Source of the DNA: Planctomycetia bacterium | GTDB lineage: Bacteria; Planctomycetota; UBA1135; GCA-002686595 | Reading direction: 5' to 3' | DNA length: 5,629 bases | Assembly (NCBI GenBank): GCA_005778045.1 | Contig: SXKQ01000081.1 | Location: forward strand, 1-5,629 | Part shown: one piece after another, positions 1-4,812 of the stretch | How positions within the stretch are numbered: the first letter of the stretch is position 1 | Layout of the letters: each line of letters starts with the position of its first letter | Notes under the pieces: model-generated | The model's database searches: none | Seen by the model: only the letters and a program-made list of their open reading frames with translations | What the model was told of the DNA's origin: nothing | Made by a program: the position numbers and the translations under genes

Positions 1-1
1 A

Positions 2-82
2 TGGGTCTTCACCCTGCCGGCCACGGCGATCCTCGCGGCGCTCGTCTACAGGCTCCTCAACGTGGTGTTCGGGCTCGTCTGA
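2..82 (+). CDS. PiT-family inorganic phosphate permease, C-terminal end (5' partial)
   Basis: Only the last 26 codons are present, in the frame starting at base 2 and ending with TGA at 80-82. The peptide begins WVFTLPATAILAALVY and continues as one hydrophobic helix (RLLNVVFGLV). A W-V-x-T-L-P-A-(T/S)-A-x-L-A-A-L-x-Y pattern at the very C-terminus is typical of PiT-type phosphate transporters (Na+ or H+ coupled), in which the TLPA motif opens the last transmembrane helix. The rest of the gene lies to the left of the window. It converges on the CheX gene, with a hairpin in the 79-bp gap. The call rests on one short motif, so it could be wrong in detail, but a polytopic membrane protein C-terminus is clear. 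Confidence 0.72.
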   Translation, partial: WVFTLPATAILAALVYRLLNVVFGLV

Positions 83-105
83 GCGCGTCCGGTCGCAATG
101 GACCT

Positions 106-141
106 CGGGGCCCACCTCGGCACGCGCCGGAGCGGGCCCCG
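106..141. terminator. Strong GC hairpin between convergent genes, candidate bidirectional terminator
   Basis: CGGGGCCC (106-113) pairs perfectly with GGGCCCCG (134-141). Inside the loop, CTCGGC pairs with GCCGGAG (one bulged G) around an ACGC tip, so the structure is close to one long stem. It lies between the stops of two convergent genes (PiT end at 82, CheX stop at 162), where a shared terminator is expected. Neither side has a clear T-run, so this is not a textbook intrinsic terminator; it may act with Rho or simply block 3' exonucleases. Confidence 0.5.
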
Positions 142-161
142 CGCCTTGTGCTGCGGTGGCC

Positions 162-674
162 TCAGGCCGCGATCGCGACCCGGCGCAGCAGTGACAGCGT
201 GACCGTGAAGAAGCGGTCCTTGGCGTCGTACAGCGGCAGGTCGCCGAGCTCGAAGTCGACCGACACCACGTGCATGCCGCGCGCGAAGTGCAGGGAGTAG
301 CTCGCGCCCATGATCACGGACGGCACGGAGATGTTCTCCATCTCGAACGACGTGCCCGTGAGCAGCTCCTTGACGCGGCCGGCGATCATGTTGCCGATCT
401 CGCCGATGGCGTCGATCACTTCGTGATCCGCCTGATTGCGCTGCTCGCCGAGCAGCGAGCCGGCCACGTGCAAGAGCGCGCGCTCGGACATCGAGATGGC
501 GCAGGTGCCGTTGGTCTTCCCGACCATGCCGACCATCACCGAGATCGGTCGCGACCCGGTGTAGAAGCGCGAGGCGCCGACCGGGGGCGGCTGGAGCCCG
601 GTCATGGAGAGCCCCTCGGCCGTTCCGCGGATGACGGCTTCGAGCAGGATGGGGTCGATCTGCAGGCTGGACAT
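162..674 (-). CDS. cheX: CheX-family chemotaxis phosphatase (CheC/CheX/FliY superfamily)
   Basis: This is a 170-residue cytoplasmic protein, the usual length for a single-domain CheX. CheX proteins dephosphorylate CheY-P and reset flagellar or other chemosensory signalling; they often act as dimers. The diagnostic catalytic helix is present: D88-x3-E92-x2-N95 inside VIDAIGEIGNMIAGRVKELL, followed by the expected downstream proline (P118). E92 and N95 are the residues that place and activate the attacking water in this family. The N-terminal alpha/beta half (about 1-75) and the C-terminal beta strands (about 125-165, HVVSVDFELGDLPLYDAKDRFFTVTLSLL) fit the fold. The start is ATG at 672-674, ahead of the conserved N-terminal helix; no good Shine-Dalgarno sequence is visible upstream. 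The stop is TGA at 162-164. There are no other chemotaxis genes in the window, so the cognate pathway is unknown. The gene is intact, unlike the relic block upstream of it. Confidence 0.85.
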   Translation of the reverse strand: MSSLQIDPILLEAVIRGTAEGLSMTGLQPPPVGASRFYTGSRPISVMVGMVGKTNGTCAISMSERALLHVAGSLLGEQRNQADHEVIDAIGEIGNMIAGRVKELLTGTSFEMENISVPSVIMGASYSLHFARGMHVVSVDFELGDLPLYDAKDRFFTVTLSLLRRVAIAA

Positions 675-798
675 CGTGGTGGGGTGGCGAGGGGTCGGGA
701 GCGCTCCGTTCCCCGCTCCGAGGGAGACCGGCAGGGCGCACAGGTGCCCTTGCTATCGCTGCGACCGATCCGACGCCTTGACCGACAGTTGGTTCTAA
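675..798. other. Intergenic gap upstream of cheX
   Basis: These 124 bases separate the cheX start from the stop of the TauE relic. No convincing ORF is present. The right third (about 785-818) is notably AT-richer than its surroundings and runs into the palindrome at 804-817, so the cheX promoter may lie here. I could not find a convincing -35/-10 pair with 16-18 bp spacing, nor a clean sigma-54 GG-N10-GC site. Confidence 0.4.
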
Positions 799-1240
799 TT
801 ACGTTTCATGCATGAAAACCTCCCCGCCCACGCAGCAGGCGGGAAGGACTTCCGCGCCGACCTCGGTCGCCACGGGCCAGAGCCCCCGGACTTGGGTCCA
901 GTCCCCAGAGGCGAGCAGCACCACCGCCGCGAGCCGCGCGCACCGGGCGCGCCACGTTGCAGGAATGCACCCAGCGCCCAGCGCGAGCGCCCCGCGCACC
1001 GGCCCCGTCGCGATGCCGAAGGCAAAGGACCCGCCAGAGCGAGCGCGGGCTCGGCCGCCGCAGCGCCGAGCGCGATCGCCGACCAAGAGAGCCCGCAGGG
1101 CAACAGGCCGTTGGCGGCGCCGAAGGCGAGTCCGCGCAGCGCGAGCGGCAGCTCATCGGTCCCGCGCAGGACGCCGCGAGGAGCAGGGTGAACGCCACCG
1201 CCACGGCGATGCGCGCGCGGGTGTAGCGATGCAGGGGCAC
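799..1240 (-). pseudogene. TauE/SafE-family membrane protein relic (C-terminal half, frameshifted)
   Basis: Three frames must be joined. (1) From ATG at 1240: RYTRARIAVAVAFTLLLAA, a transmembrane helix. (2) ELPLALRGLAFGAANGLLPCG followed by LSWSAIALGAAAAEPALALAG, the best-preserved part. (3) FAFGIATGPVRGALALGAG, then WRARCARLAAVVLLASGDW and RGLWP, to TAA at 799. The order G-L-A-F-G-x-x-N-G-L-L-P-C-G-L, then a helix, then A-F-G-x-x-T-G-P is the C-terminal repeat of the TauE/SafE (UreH-like) family often found at the end of cbb3 oxidase loci, where such proteins are linked to metal supply or maturation. Each shift is explained by one lost G: near 1173-1177 and in the C-run at 1030-1032 (+ strand). 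The N-terminal repeat (about 100 residues) is missing. A functional six-helix protein cannot be made from this. Confidence 0.62.
804..817. promoter_or_regulatory. Perfect 14-bp palindrome, possible operator
   Basis: TTTCATGCATGAAA reads identically on both strands. It is AT-rich in a roughly 70% GC setting. It overlaps the last codons of the TauE relic (MHET) and lies about 130 bp upstream of the cheX start on the same strand. The size and symmetry fit a dimeric repressor or activator site, but it does not match FNR/Anr (TTGAT-N4-ATCAA), LexA or Fur patterns. Function is inferred only. Confidence 0.3.
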
Positions 1241-1336
1241 CGGGCACGGCCCAGCCCCTGTACGACCTTGTCCCGTGTCTTTGCGAGCGGCACGGCGAAG
1301 CCTCCGCGGACTGTGTCGAGAGGTCGGCGAGCGAAC

Positions 1337-1850
1337 TTAGGTGGGACTACGCACACCCGCCGTAGGTCCGAGTGTGGAGGCGGCCTGCGGGCGGGTGCGT
1401 AGCTCGGCCTTGGCTTCGCCCTCGCGACGCCAGTGGATCCGCCGACCGGAGTTGAGCGCCGAGAACACGCTCGACACCAGCATCGACGAGGCCGCGAAGA
1501 TCGGGGGCAGGCGGCCAGTCGCGGCGAGGTACAGACCCACGTCGTTGTCGAGAAACGCCCCGGCGAGGTTGAGCTCCGCGGCGAGCACGGCCGAGCGCGG
1601 ATGCGAGCCACCTTGTCCGCCGGCGACAGGCGGGACTCCACCTCGACAGCGAGCACCGCGCGCCCATGCGCGCGGGCGGGGAGCGCAGCACAAAGCGCGC
1701 GAAGGGCACGCGACGAACGCCCTCAAATGCGACGAGCAGCACGACCGTCGCTCCGCCGACGTCCGCGTCGCGGTCGCTCTCGAGCGCGAGCGCGCGCCCT
1801 TCGAACTCGCCTTCGACCCCCGGAACGGCGCGGAAGCCGCGCACCTCGGG
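1337..1850 (-). pseudogene. Heavy-metal P-type ATPase relic (CcoI/FixI-like)
   Basis: Fragments of a P1B-type ATPase appear in the right order but in different frames. First is an N-domain/P-domain stretch, FRAVPGVEGEFEGRALALES, continuing GGATVVLLVAFEG and VPFARFVLRSP. Next is the P-domain piece LSPADKVARI, normally just ahead of the GDGxNDAP hinge. Last is the C-terminal membrane pair, with LNLAGAFLDNDVGLYLAATG followed by RLPPIFAASSMLVSSVF and SALNSGR. In cbb3 loci this family (CcoI/FixI/CopA2) exports copper for the CuB site, which fits the neighbours. A complete protein has about 700-800 residues; about 170 codons remain. The metal-binding domain, the CPx membrane motif, the DKTG phosphorylation site and GDGxNDAP are all absent, so it cannot pump ions. 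It follows directly on the TAA of the small membrane protein upstream. It might be another P1B-type ATPase, but its place in the locus favours CcoI. Confidence 0.6.
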
Positions 1851-1856
1851 CAGCCG

Positions 1857-2310
1857 TTACTCGAGCGTGTACCGCGTGACGAGCACGAGGAACTCGATGT
1901 AGAGGAGCATCAGGTACCACGGCACGCCGCCGTGGTCGAAGCCCGGGTCGTGCTGGCGGCTGTCCGTATCGAGCTCGCTCTCGGCGTCTCCTCCCCGAAG
2001 TCGAGATCGTCCTCGCGCTGCGGCCGCCAGACGCGGTCGGGCATCTCGTGCTTGGTCTTCTCGATGTCCGTGAACTGCCCGGTGAGGAAGGTCCGCACCA
2101 GCATCGGGAAGAAGCGCACCGCCACGAAGCCGTGGTTCAGGATCGGGTCGAAGGCGAAGCCCGCGAGCTCGTCCTTCTTGATCGCGCGCAGGAACTCGTG
2201 AAGCTTGAAGAAGAACCTGCACCCCCCGGCCCACGCCCACGCGCGTGAACACGCCGTGGATCGTGCGCCAGCGACGGCGCGCCAGCGGGACCAGCTGAGG
2301 TTGCTGGCTC
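1857..2310 (-). pseudogene. Small two-helix membrane protein of the cbb3 locus, CcoS-like middle part, frameshifted
   Basis: A GTG start at about 2310 overlaps the TGA of the CcoN-CcoO chimera (GTGA), a classic translational-coupling arrangement. The N-terminus reads SQQPQLVPLARRRWRTIHGV. After a frameshift in the six-C run at 2222-2227 (+ strand) it continues RFFFKLHEFLRAIKKDELAG and then a hydrophobic segment, VAVRFFPMLVRTFLTGQFTDIEK. The last motif (helix, then G-Q-F-x-D-I/L-E, then acidic residues) resembles CcoS/FixS, a small assembly factor needed for cbb3 maturation. A second shift near 1985-1990 (one G lost) leads to an acidic linker, then HDPGFDHGGVPWYLMLLYIE and FLVLVTRYTLE, ending in TAA at 1857-1859. 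With both shifts repaired it would be about 150 residues with two transmembrane helices. CcoS is normally 50-70 residues, so this is either an extended relative or a different small cbb3 accessory protein. The membrane topology is clear; the family name is tentative. Confidence 0.45.
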
Positions 2311-2683
2311 ACGGCGTGACCCTCTCCGCGACCGGAATGCCCACTTGCATCGTGCCGAGCCACTGCAGGTAGGTGACGAGCTCGATGCCGTAGACCTTGG
2401 GCACGCCCTTGTCGTCGAAGTAGAACGGGCAGGCCGGCATGACGGAGTGCGGTACGACGCTCTTGGGGTCGATGAAGTGCGCGATGTGCCAGTCGTTGGT
2501 CTGCTTGCCGCGCTCGCGCGCGAGATCGAGACCGACGCGCCGCGTGCCCCACAGGTGCGGCTGGTTGAGCGCGTTCTGGCACTTCTGCGCGGAGCTCGGC
2601 GGCCACCAGCGCACGTGCTCGTTGGAGACTGTGCGCACGTACTGGCGGTGGCAATGCCGGCAGGCAAAGCCGAGCGAGACGTC
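2309..2683 (-). pseudogene. ccoO: cbb3 oxidase subunit II (CcoO/FixO) cytochrome c domain, fused to a CcoN remnant
   Basis: This is the C-terminal 124 residues of the 205-codon open frame 2309-2926. CcoO is the membrane-anchored monoheme cytochrome that feeds electrons to CcoN. Seen here, in chimera numbering: the heme motif C89-R-H-C92-H93; the block HLWGTRRVGLDLARERGKQ; the signature NDWHIAHFIDPKSVVPHSVM with axial-ligand candidate M163 just before P164; and the terminal GIELVTYLQWLGTMQVG. The usual G-P-D-L is G-L-D-L here. The native N-terminal anchor helix and the first residues up to GRD are missing; instead the frame reads straight in from CcoN. The domain itself has no stop or frameshift, so the chimera could in principle still be translated. 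TGA at 2309-2311 overlaps the GTG of the next gene. The identification as CcoO is firm; the pseudogene status follows from the missing anchor and the wrecked partners. Confidence 0.82.
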
Positions 2684-2929
2684 GCGACCGCGCAGCGTCA
2701 TGAAGAAGTTGACCACGACCGTCGTCATGACCACCTCGATGGCGATGGTGCTCGCAATCGCGCCGAACTCGAAGTCGTCAGGGATCGGCGAGATCAGGAA
2801 GTGGTGCACGCCGCCGAGCGGATAGACGGACGCCAGCGCCCAGAAGCCGATCACCGAGAGCGAGTGGCTCCAGATCGGCTTGTTCAGGATCAGCGGCACG
2901 AAGAAGTACATCAGGCCCCAGCTCATCGG
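2684..2929 (-). pseudogene. ccoN: cbb3 oxidase catalytic subunit I (CcoN/FixN) internal fragment
   Basis: About 81 codons of the heme-copper oxidase core subunit survive, roughly two to three middle helices of the normal twelve or more. The read is WGLMYFFVPLILNKPIWSHS, then LSVIGFWALASVYPLGGVHH, then a loop with SPIPDDF, and a helix ending VVVNFFMTLRGR. The adjacent H41-H42 (counting from ATG at 2926) occupy the place of the two neighbouring CuB-ligand histidines of C-family oxidases (usual pattern G-x-H-H). The helix bearing the cross-linked Tyr, the heme b/b3 histidines and all flanking helices are absent. At its 5' side it is joined in frame, except for one TGA, to a cytochrome c whose C-terminus is missing. 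At its 3' side it is joined in frame to CcoO at the shared G-R-D. It cannot form an oxidase active site. Confidence 0.8.
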
Positions 2930-3640
2930 CGTGCCCTTGATGCCCGCGGCGATCGTGCGTCATCGGTCGACACCCTCGGCCCCTACACGGAACGTGTCCG
3001 CCGTCAGGTCGCGCGGACGGATCGGGTAGCCCCAGTCGTCCTCGTAGTCGCCCGCGGTCGGGCCATCGCCCTTGCTGCCGGCACCGTGGCACGAGTAGCA
3101 GCTGCCCTTGGCGACGTCGTTGAAGTACTTGCGACCGCGCTCGACGGAAGCGGCGTCGTTGGGCGTCTCGTTGACGCCGGGGTAGATCGAGCGCAGGTTC
3201 GCCAGCAGCCAGCGCTTGATGATGATCTCGGCGCTTTCGGCCGCGTCCGGCAGCTCGTCGTTCTCGTAGGCGTCGTCGTGCATCCTCTGCTCGAACTCGC
3301 CCTTCATCGAGAGCCAGCGCACGTACTCGACGAGCTCCCAGCGCTTCTCCTCGTTCACCAGTCGGAACTCGGGCATCGAAGTGGCCCGCGAGACCGCGCG
3401 TGATGATCTGGAACAGGTCGCGGCGCTCGGGGGCGCGAGGCCGCGTCGGTCGAGGTGAACTTGAACAGTCCCTTGCGGAACTTGCGCGGACGCAGGTTCA
3501 GGTAGCGCGCCGCGGGACCACCGCCGTCACCGGTCGCGCCGTGGCAGCCGACGCAGTGGATCTGGAAGTTTTTCTGGACCTACGGGGCGCGCAGGAACTC
3601 GACGGCGCCCGTACAGCGCAGCCAGGCCGACTCGAGCCCA
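2930..3640 (-). pseudogene. Diheme c-type cytochrome, interrupted by stops and frameshifts
   Basis: Two class I cytochrome c domains in tandem would carry electrons in the periplasm to the oxidase. Domain 1 has heme motif C-V-G-C-H at 3541-3555, then ATGDGGGPAARYLNLRPRKF, and axial-Met candidate SMPEF at 3376. Domain 2 (open stretch 2960-3376) has C93-Y-S-C96-H97 at 3086-3100, then GDYEDDWGYPIRPRDLTADT and, past a stop, RTIAAGIKGTPM with the second axial Met. Damage: TAG at 3580-3582 just ahead of heme 1; one extra C in the G-run 3429-3433 (+ strand), whose removal restores RPERRDLFQIITRGLAG; one extra base in the GG at 3383-3384, whose removal restores AGTSMPEFRL; and TGA at 2960-2962 where a Leu-Tyr or similar pair is expected. 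The C-terminal helix after GTPM is gone and CcoN begins instead. The DDWGYPIRPxDLT signature belongs to a diheme family known near oxidases and other respiratory enzymes. A fragment of 138 codons (2960-3376) may be called as a gene but lacks its partner domain. Confidence 0.75.
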
Positions 3641-3931
3641 AGTTACCGCTCACTCGCCGCCGCGATGTGGGCGCCAAGCCCCGGCGCGACGTCCTGCATC
3701 ATGGCTCGCGACGTCCACGTCGAACGGCAGGTCGATCTTGTCGTGCACGCTGTCGGCGACCGTGTCGCGGGTGAAGTCGCTCTCGTAGCTGCCGATGTCA
3801 TCGCGCGCCCGCAGGCATGGCGCCACGAACAGGGCCAGCGCGAGCAACCAGAACAGTCCGGCCACGACGGCCGAGCCGCGGCGAGCGGCCGCGACCCGGC
3901 GGCGGAACCGGCTCGACGGGCGGACTCCCAT
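3641..3931 (-). pseudogene. Membrane-anchored N-terminal fragment at the head of the cytochrome/cbb3 block
   Basis: ATG at 3929-3931, with GGAAG four bases upstream, starts MGVRPSSRFRRRVAAARRGS, a basic stretch, followed by the hydrophobic segment AVVAGLFWLLALALFVAPCL, a clear signal anchor with positive-inside N-terminus. An acidic extracytoplasmic part follows (DDIGSYESDFTRDTVADSVH, then DKIDLPFDVDVAS). After a one-base loss near 3700 the sense frame appears to continue MMQDVAPGLGAHIAAASER, then TAA at 3643-3645, then LGLESAWLRCTGAVEFLRAP up to the TAG before the first heme motif. It is probably the N-terminus of the diheme cytochrome or of a short subunit just before it. I do not recognise a named family in the extracytoplasmic part. 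Gene order makes it the first gene of the minus-strand block. Confidence 0.5.
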
Positions 3932-4080
3932 GCGTCTTCCAGTGGCTCTCCGTCTGCACCCTCGCAGACGTGGATTCGCGGGGGAGAGGCGCCTGCGCAG
4001 CACCGGCGAAGGGACGAGGTCCGTAGCCAGCTCCGGGAGAAGTGCGTAGCCCATGCGGGCGGCGGGGCGCGCGCGTCGCT
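3932..4080. other. Divergent intergenic region between the relic block and the DinB-like gene
   Basis: About 150 bp (190 bp if the DinB gene starts at 4123) separates two genes transcribed away from each other, so promoters for both are expected here. I see no convincing -35/-10 pair, FNR/Anr box or other recognisable operator. Open frames crossing it on either strand have no family resemblance. Confidence 0.35.
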
Positions 4081-4084
4081 ATGG

Positions 4085-4111
4085 TTTCGCGCCGCGCGAA
4101 GCGCGAAAGGA
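4085..4111 (+). promoter_or_regulatory. Nested inverted repeats overlapping the likely DinB ribosome-binding site
   Basis: TTTCGCGC (4085-4092) is inverted as GCGCGAAA (4101-4108), and a middle GCGCGAA copy lies at 4094-4100, so TTCGCGC can pair with either of two tandem copies. The far copy runs into AAAGGA (4106-4111), the best Shine-Dalgarno sequence before the GTG at 4123. Two mutually exclusive hairpins are possible: pairing with the far copy buries part of the ribosome site, while pairing with the near copy leaves it free. It could equally be a DNA operator or, if translation starts at the ATG at 4081, ordinary coding sequence. Confidence 0.3.
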
Positions 4112-4122
4112 ACACGAAAAAC

Positions 4123-4803
4123 GTGGCCAAGAAGAAGGACGAGCCGGTCGAGCCGATCAAGAAGAGTGGAGCGGACGCGAAGCCGGTCGCTGCGCACAAA
4201 GCGAAGCCGGCGCGCGGCAAGGCGAGCGAGCCCAAGGTCGCGCCCGAGGAATCCGAGTCTGTGCTCGCGCAGGCCCAGGCGCGCAAGGGCCGCGGCAAGC
4301 CGCCCTTCGATCCGGCGGCGGCGCTGCTCGAGACGTGGTCGACGCACGAGCGCATCCACCAGTTCCTGCTCGAGCAGCTCGACCGCGAGGCCTGGGGCGC
4401 ACTCGCGCCGATCGGCAAGGGCCGCACGATCCGCGGCGTGGTCGCGCACATGCACAACGTGCGCCTCCTGTGGCTCGCGCACCATGCCCCGGATATCGCC
4501 GTGCCGGCGCGGCTCGAGCGCGAGACCGCGACGATCGAGGACGCGCGCGCCGCGCTGGCCGCGAGCGCTCTCGCGCTCGTCGAGATGGTCCGCCGCGCGC
4601 TCGAGGACAACGGCAAGCTCGCGGGCTTCAAGCCAGACGCCGTGAACTTCCTCGCCTACGCCATGGCCCACGAGGCACACCACCGCGGCCAGATCTGCCT
4701 GCTCGCGCGCGCCGTCGGACGTCCTCTCGAACATGCCGCAGGTCTGGGCCTGTGGGAGTGGCGCAAGCGCCACGGCGAGGCCCACCCCGAGCCCGAGAGC
4801 TAG
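4123..4803 (+). CDS. DinB/YfiT-like four-helix metalloprotein with charged N-terminal extension
   Basis: From GTG at 4123 this is 226 residues. The DinB/YfiT superfamily is a four-helix bundle with a three-histidine metal site; members include bacillithiol- and mycothiol-dependent transferases and many uncharacterised stress proteins, so the substrate cannot be named. Visible signature: HMHN (H109, H111) early in helix 2, and H183-E-A-H186-H187-R-G-Q late, where H183 and H187 form the conserved HxxxH pair and one of H109/H111 supplies the third ligand. The bundle starts at about residue 62 (FDPAAALLETWSTHERIHQF). Before it lie about 60 residues rich in Lys, Ala, Pro and Glu, probably disordered. 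GTG 4123 is preferred because AAAGGA (4106-4111) precedes it and the product begins MAKKKDEP; ATG 4081 (240 residues) and GTG 4042 (253 residues) are in-frame alternatives. Stop is TAG at 4801-4803, 9 bp from the convergent truD stop. It is intact and shares the codon usage of the other intact genes. Confidence 0.82.
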   Translation: MAKKKDEPVEPIKKSGADAKPVAAHKAKPARGKASEPKVAPEESESVLAQAQARKGRGKPPFDPAAALLETWSTHERIHQFLLEQLDREAWGALAPIGKGRTIRGVVAHMHNVRLLWLAHHAPDIAVPARLERETATIEDARAALAASALALVEMVRRALEDNGKLAGFKPDAVNFLAYAMAHEAHHRGQICLLARAVGRPLEHAAGLGLWEWRKRHGEAHPEPES

Positions 4804-4812
4804 CGCGAGAGC

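Noticed and set aside
1341..2201. A 286-codon plus-strand frame over the ATPase relic
   Set aside because: It has no family resemblance, while the opposite strand carries ordered P-type ATPase fragments.
2345..3403. A 352-codon plus-strand open frame across the cytochrome/CcoN/CcoO block
   Set aside because: The minus strand shows unmistakable heme motifs and oxidase signatures; this frame is an antisense shadow made of Arg, Asp and Val repeats.
2960..3645. Stop-codon reassignment or selenocysteine to explain TAA, TAG and TGA inside the cytochrome
   Set aside because: All three stop types are involved, single-base frameshifts occur in the same gene, and intact genes nearby end with TGA and TAG.
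799..3931. Programmed ribosomal frameshifting as a cause of the many frame changes
   Set aside because: There are too many shifts in both directions with no conserved slippery-site and stimulator pattern, and whole domains are missing as well.
799..3931. Insertion sequence or phage insertion as the cause of the damage
   Set aside because: No transposase, integrase, terminal inverted repeats or target-site duplications were seen; the lesions are deletions, stops and small indels.
3643..4785. A 380-codon open frame on the minus strand opposite the DinB-like gene
   Set aside because: It is antisense to a gene with clear DinB motifs, is Arg/Leu/Ala-rich without domain signatures, and its length is expected from the GC content. 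Its last codons do overlap the true frame of the cytochrome relic (MMQDVAPGLGAHIAAASER).
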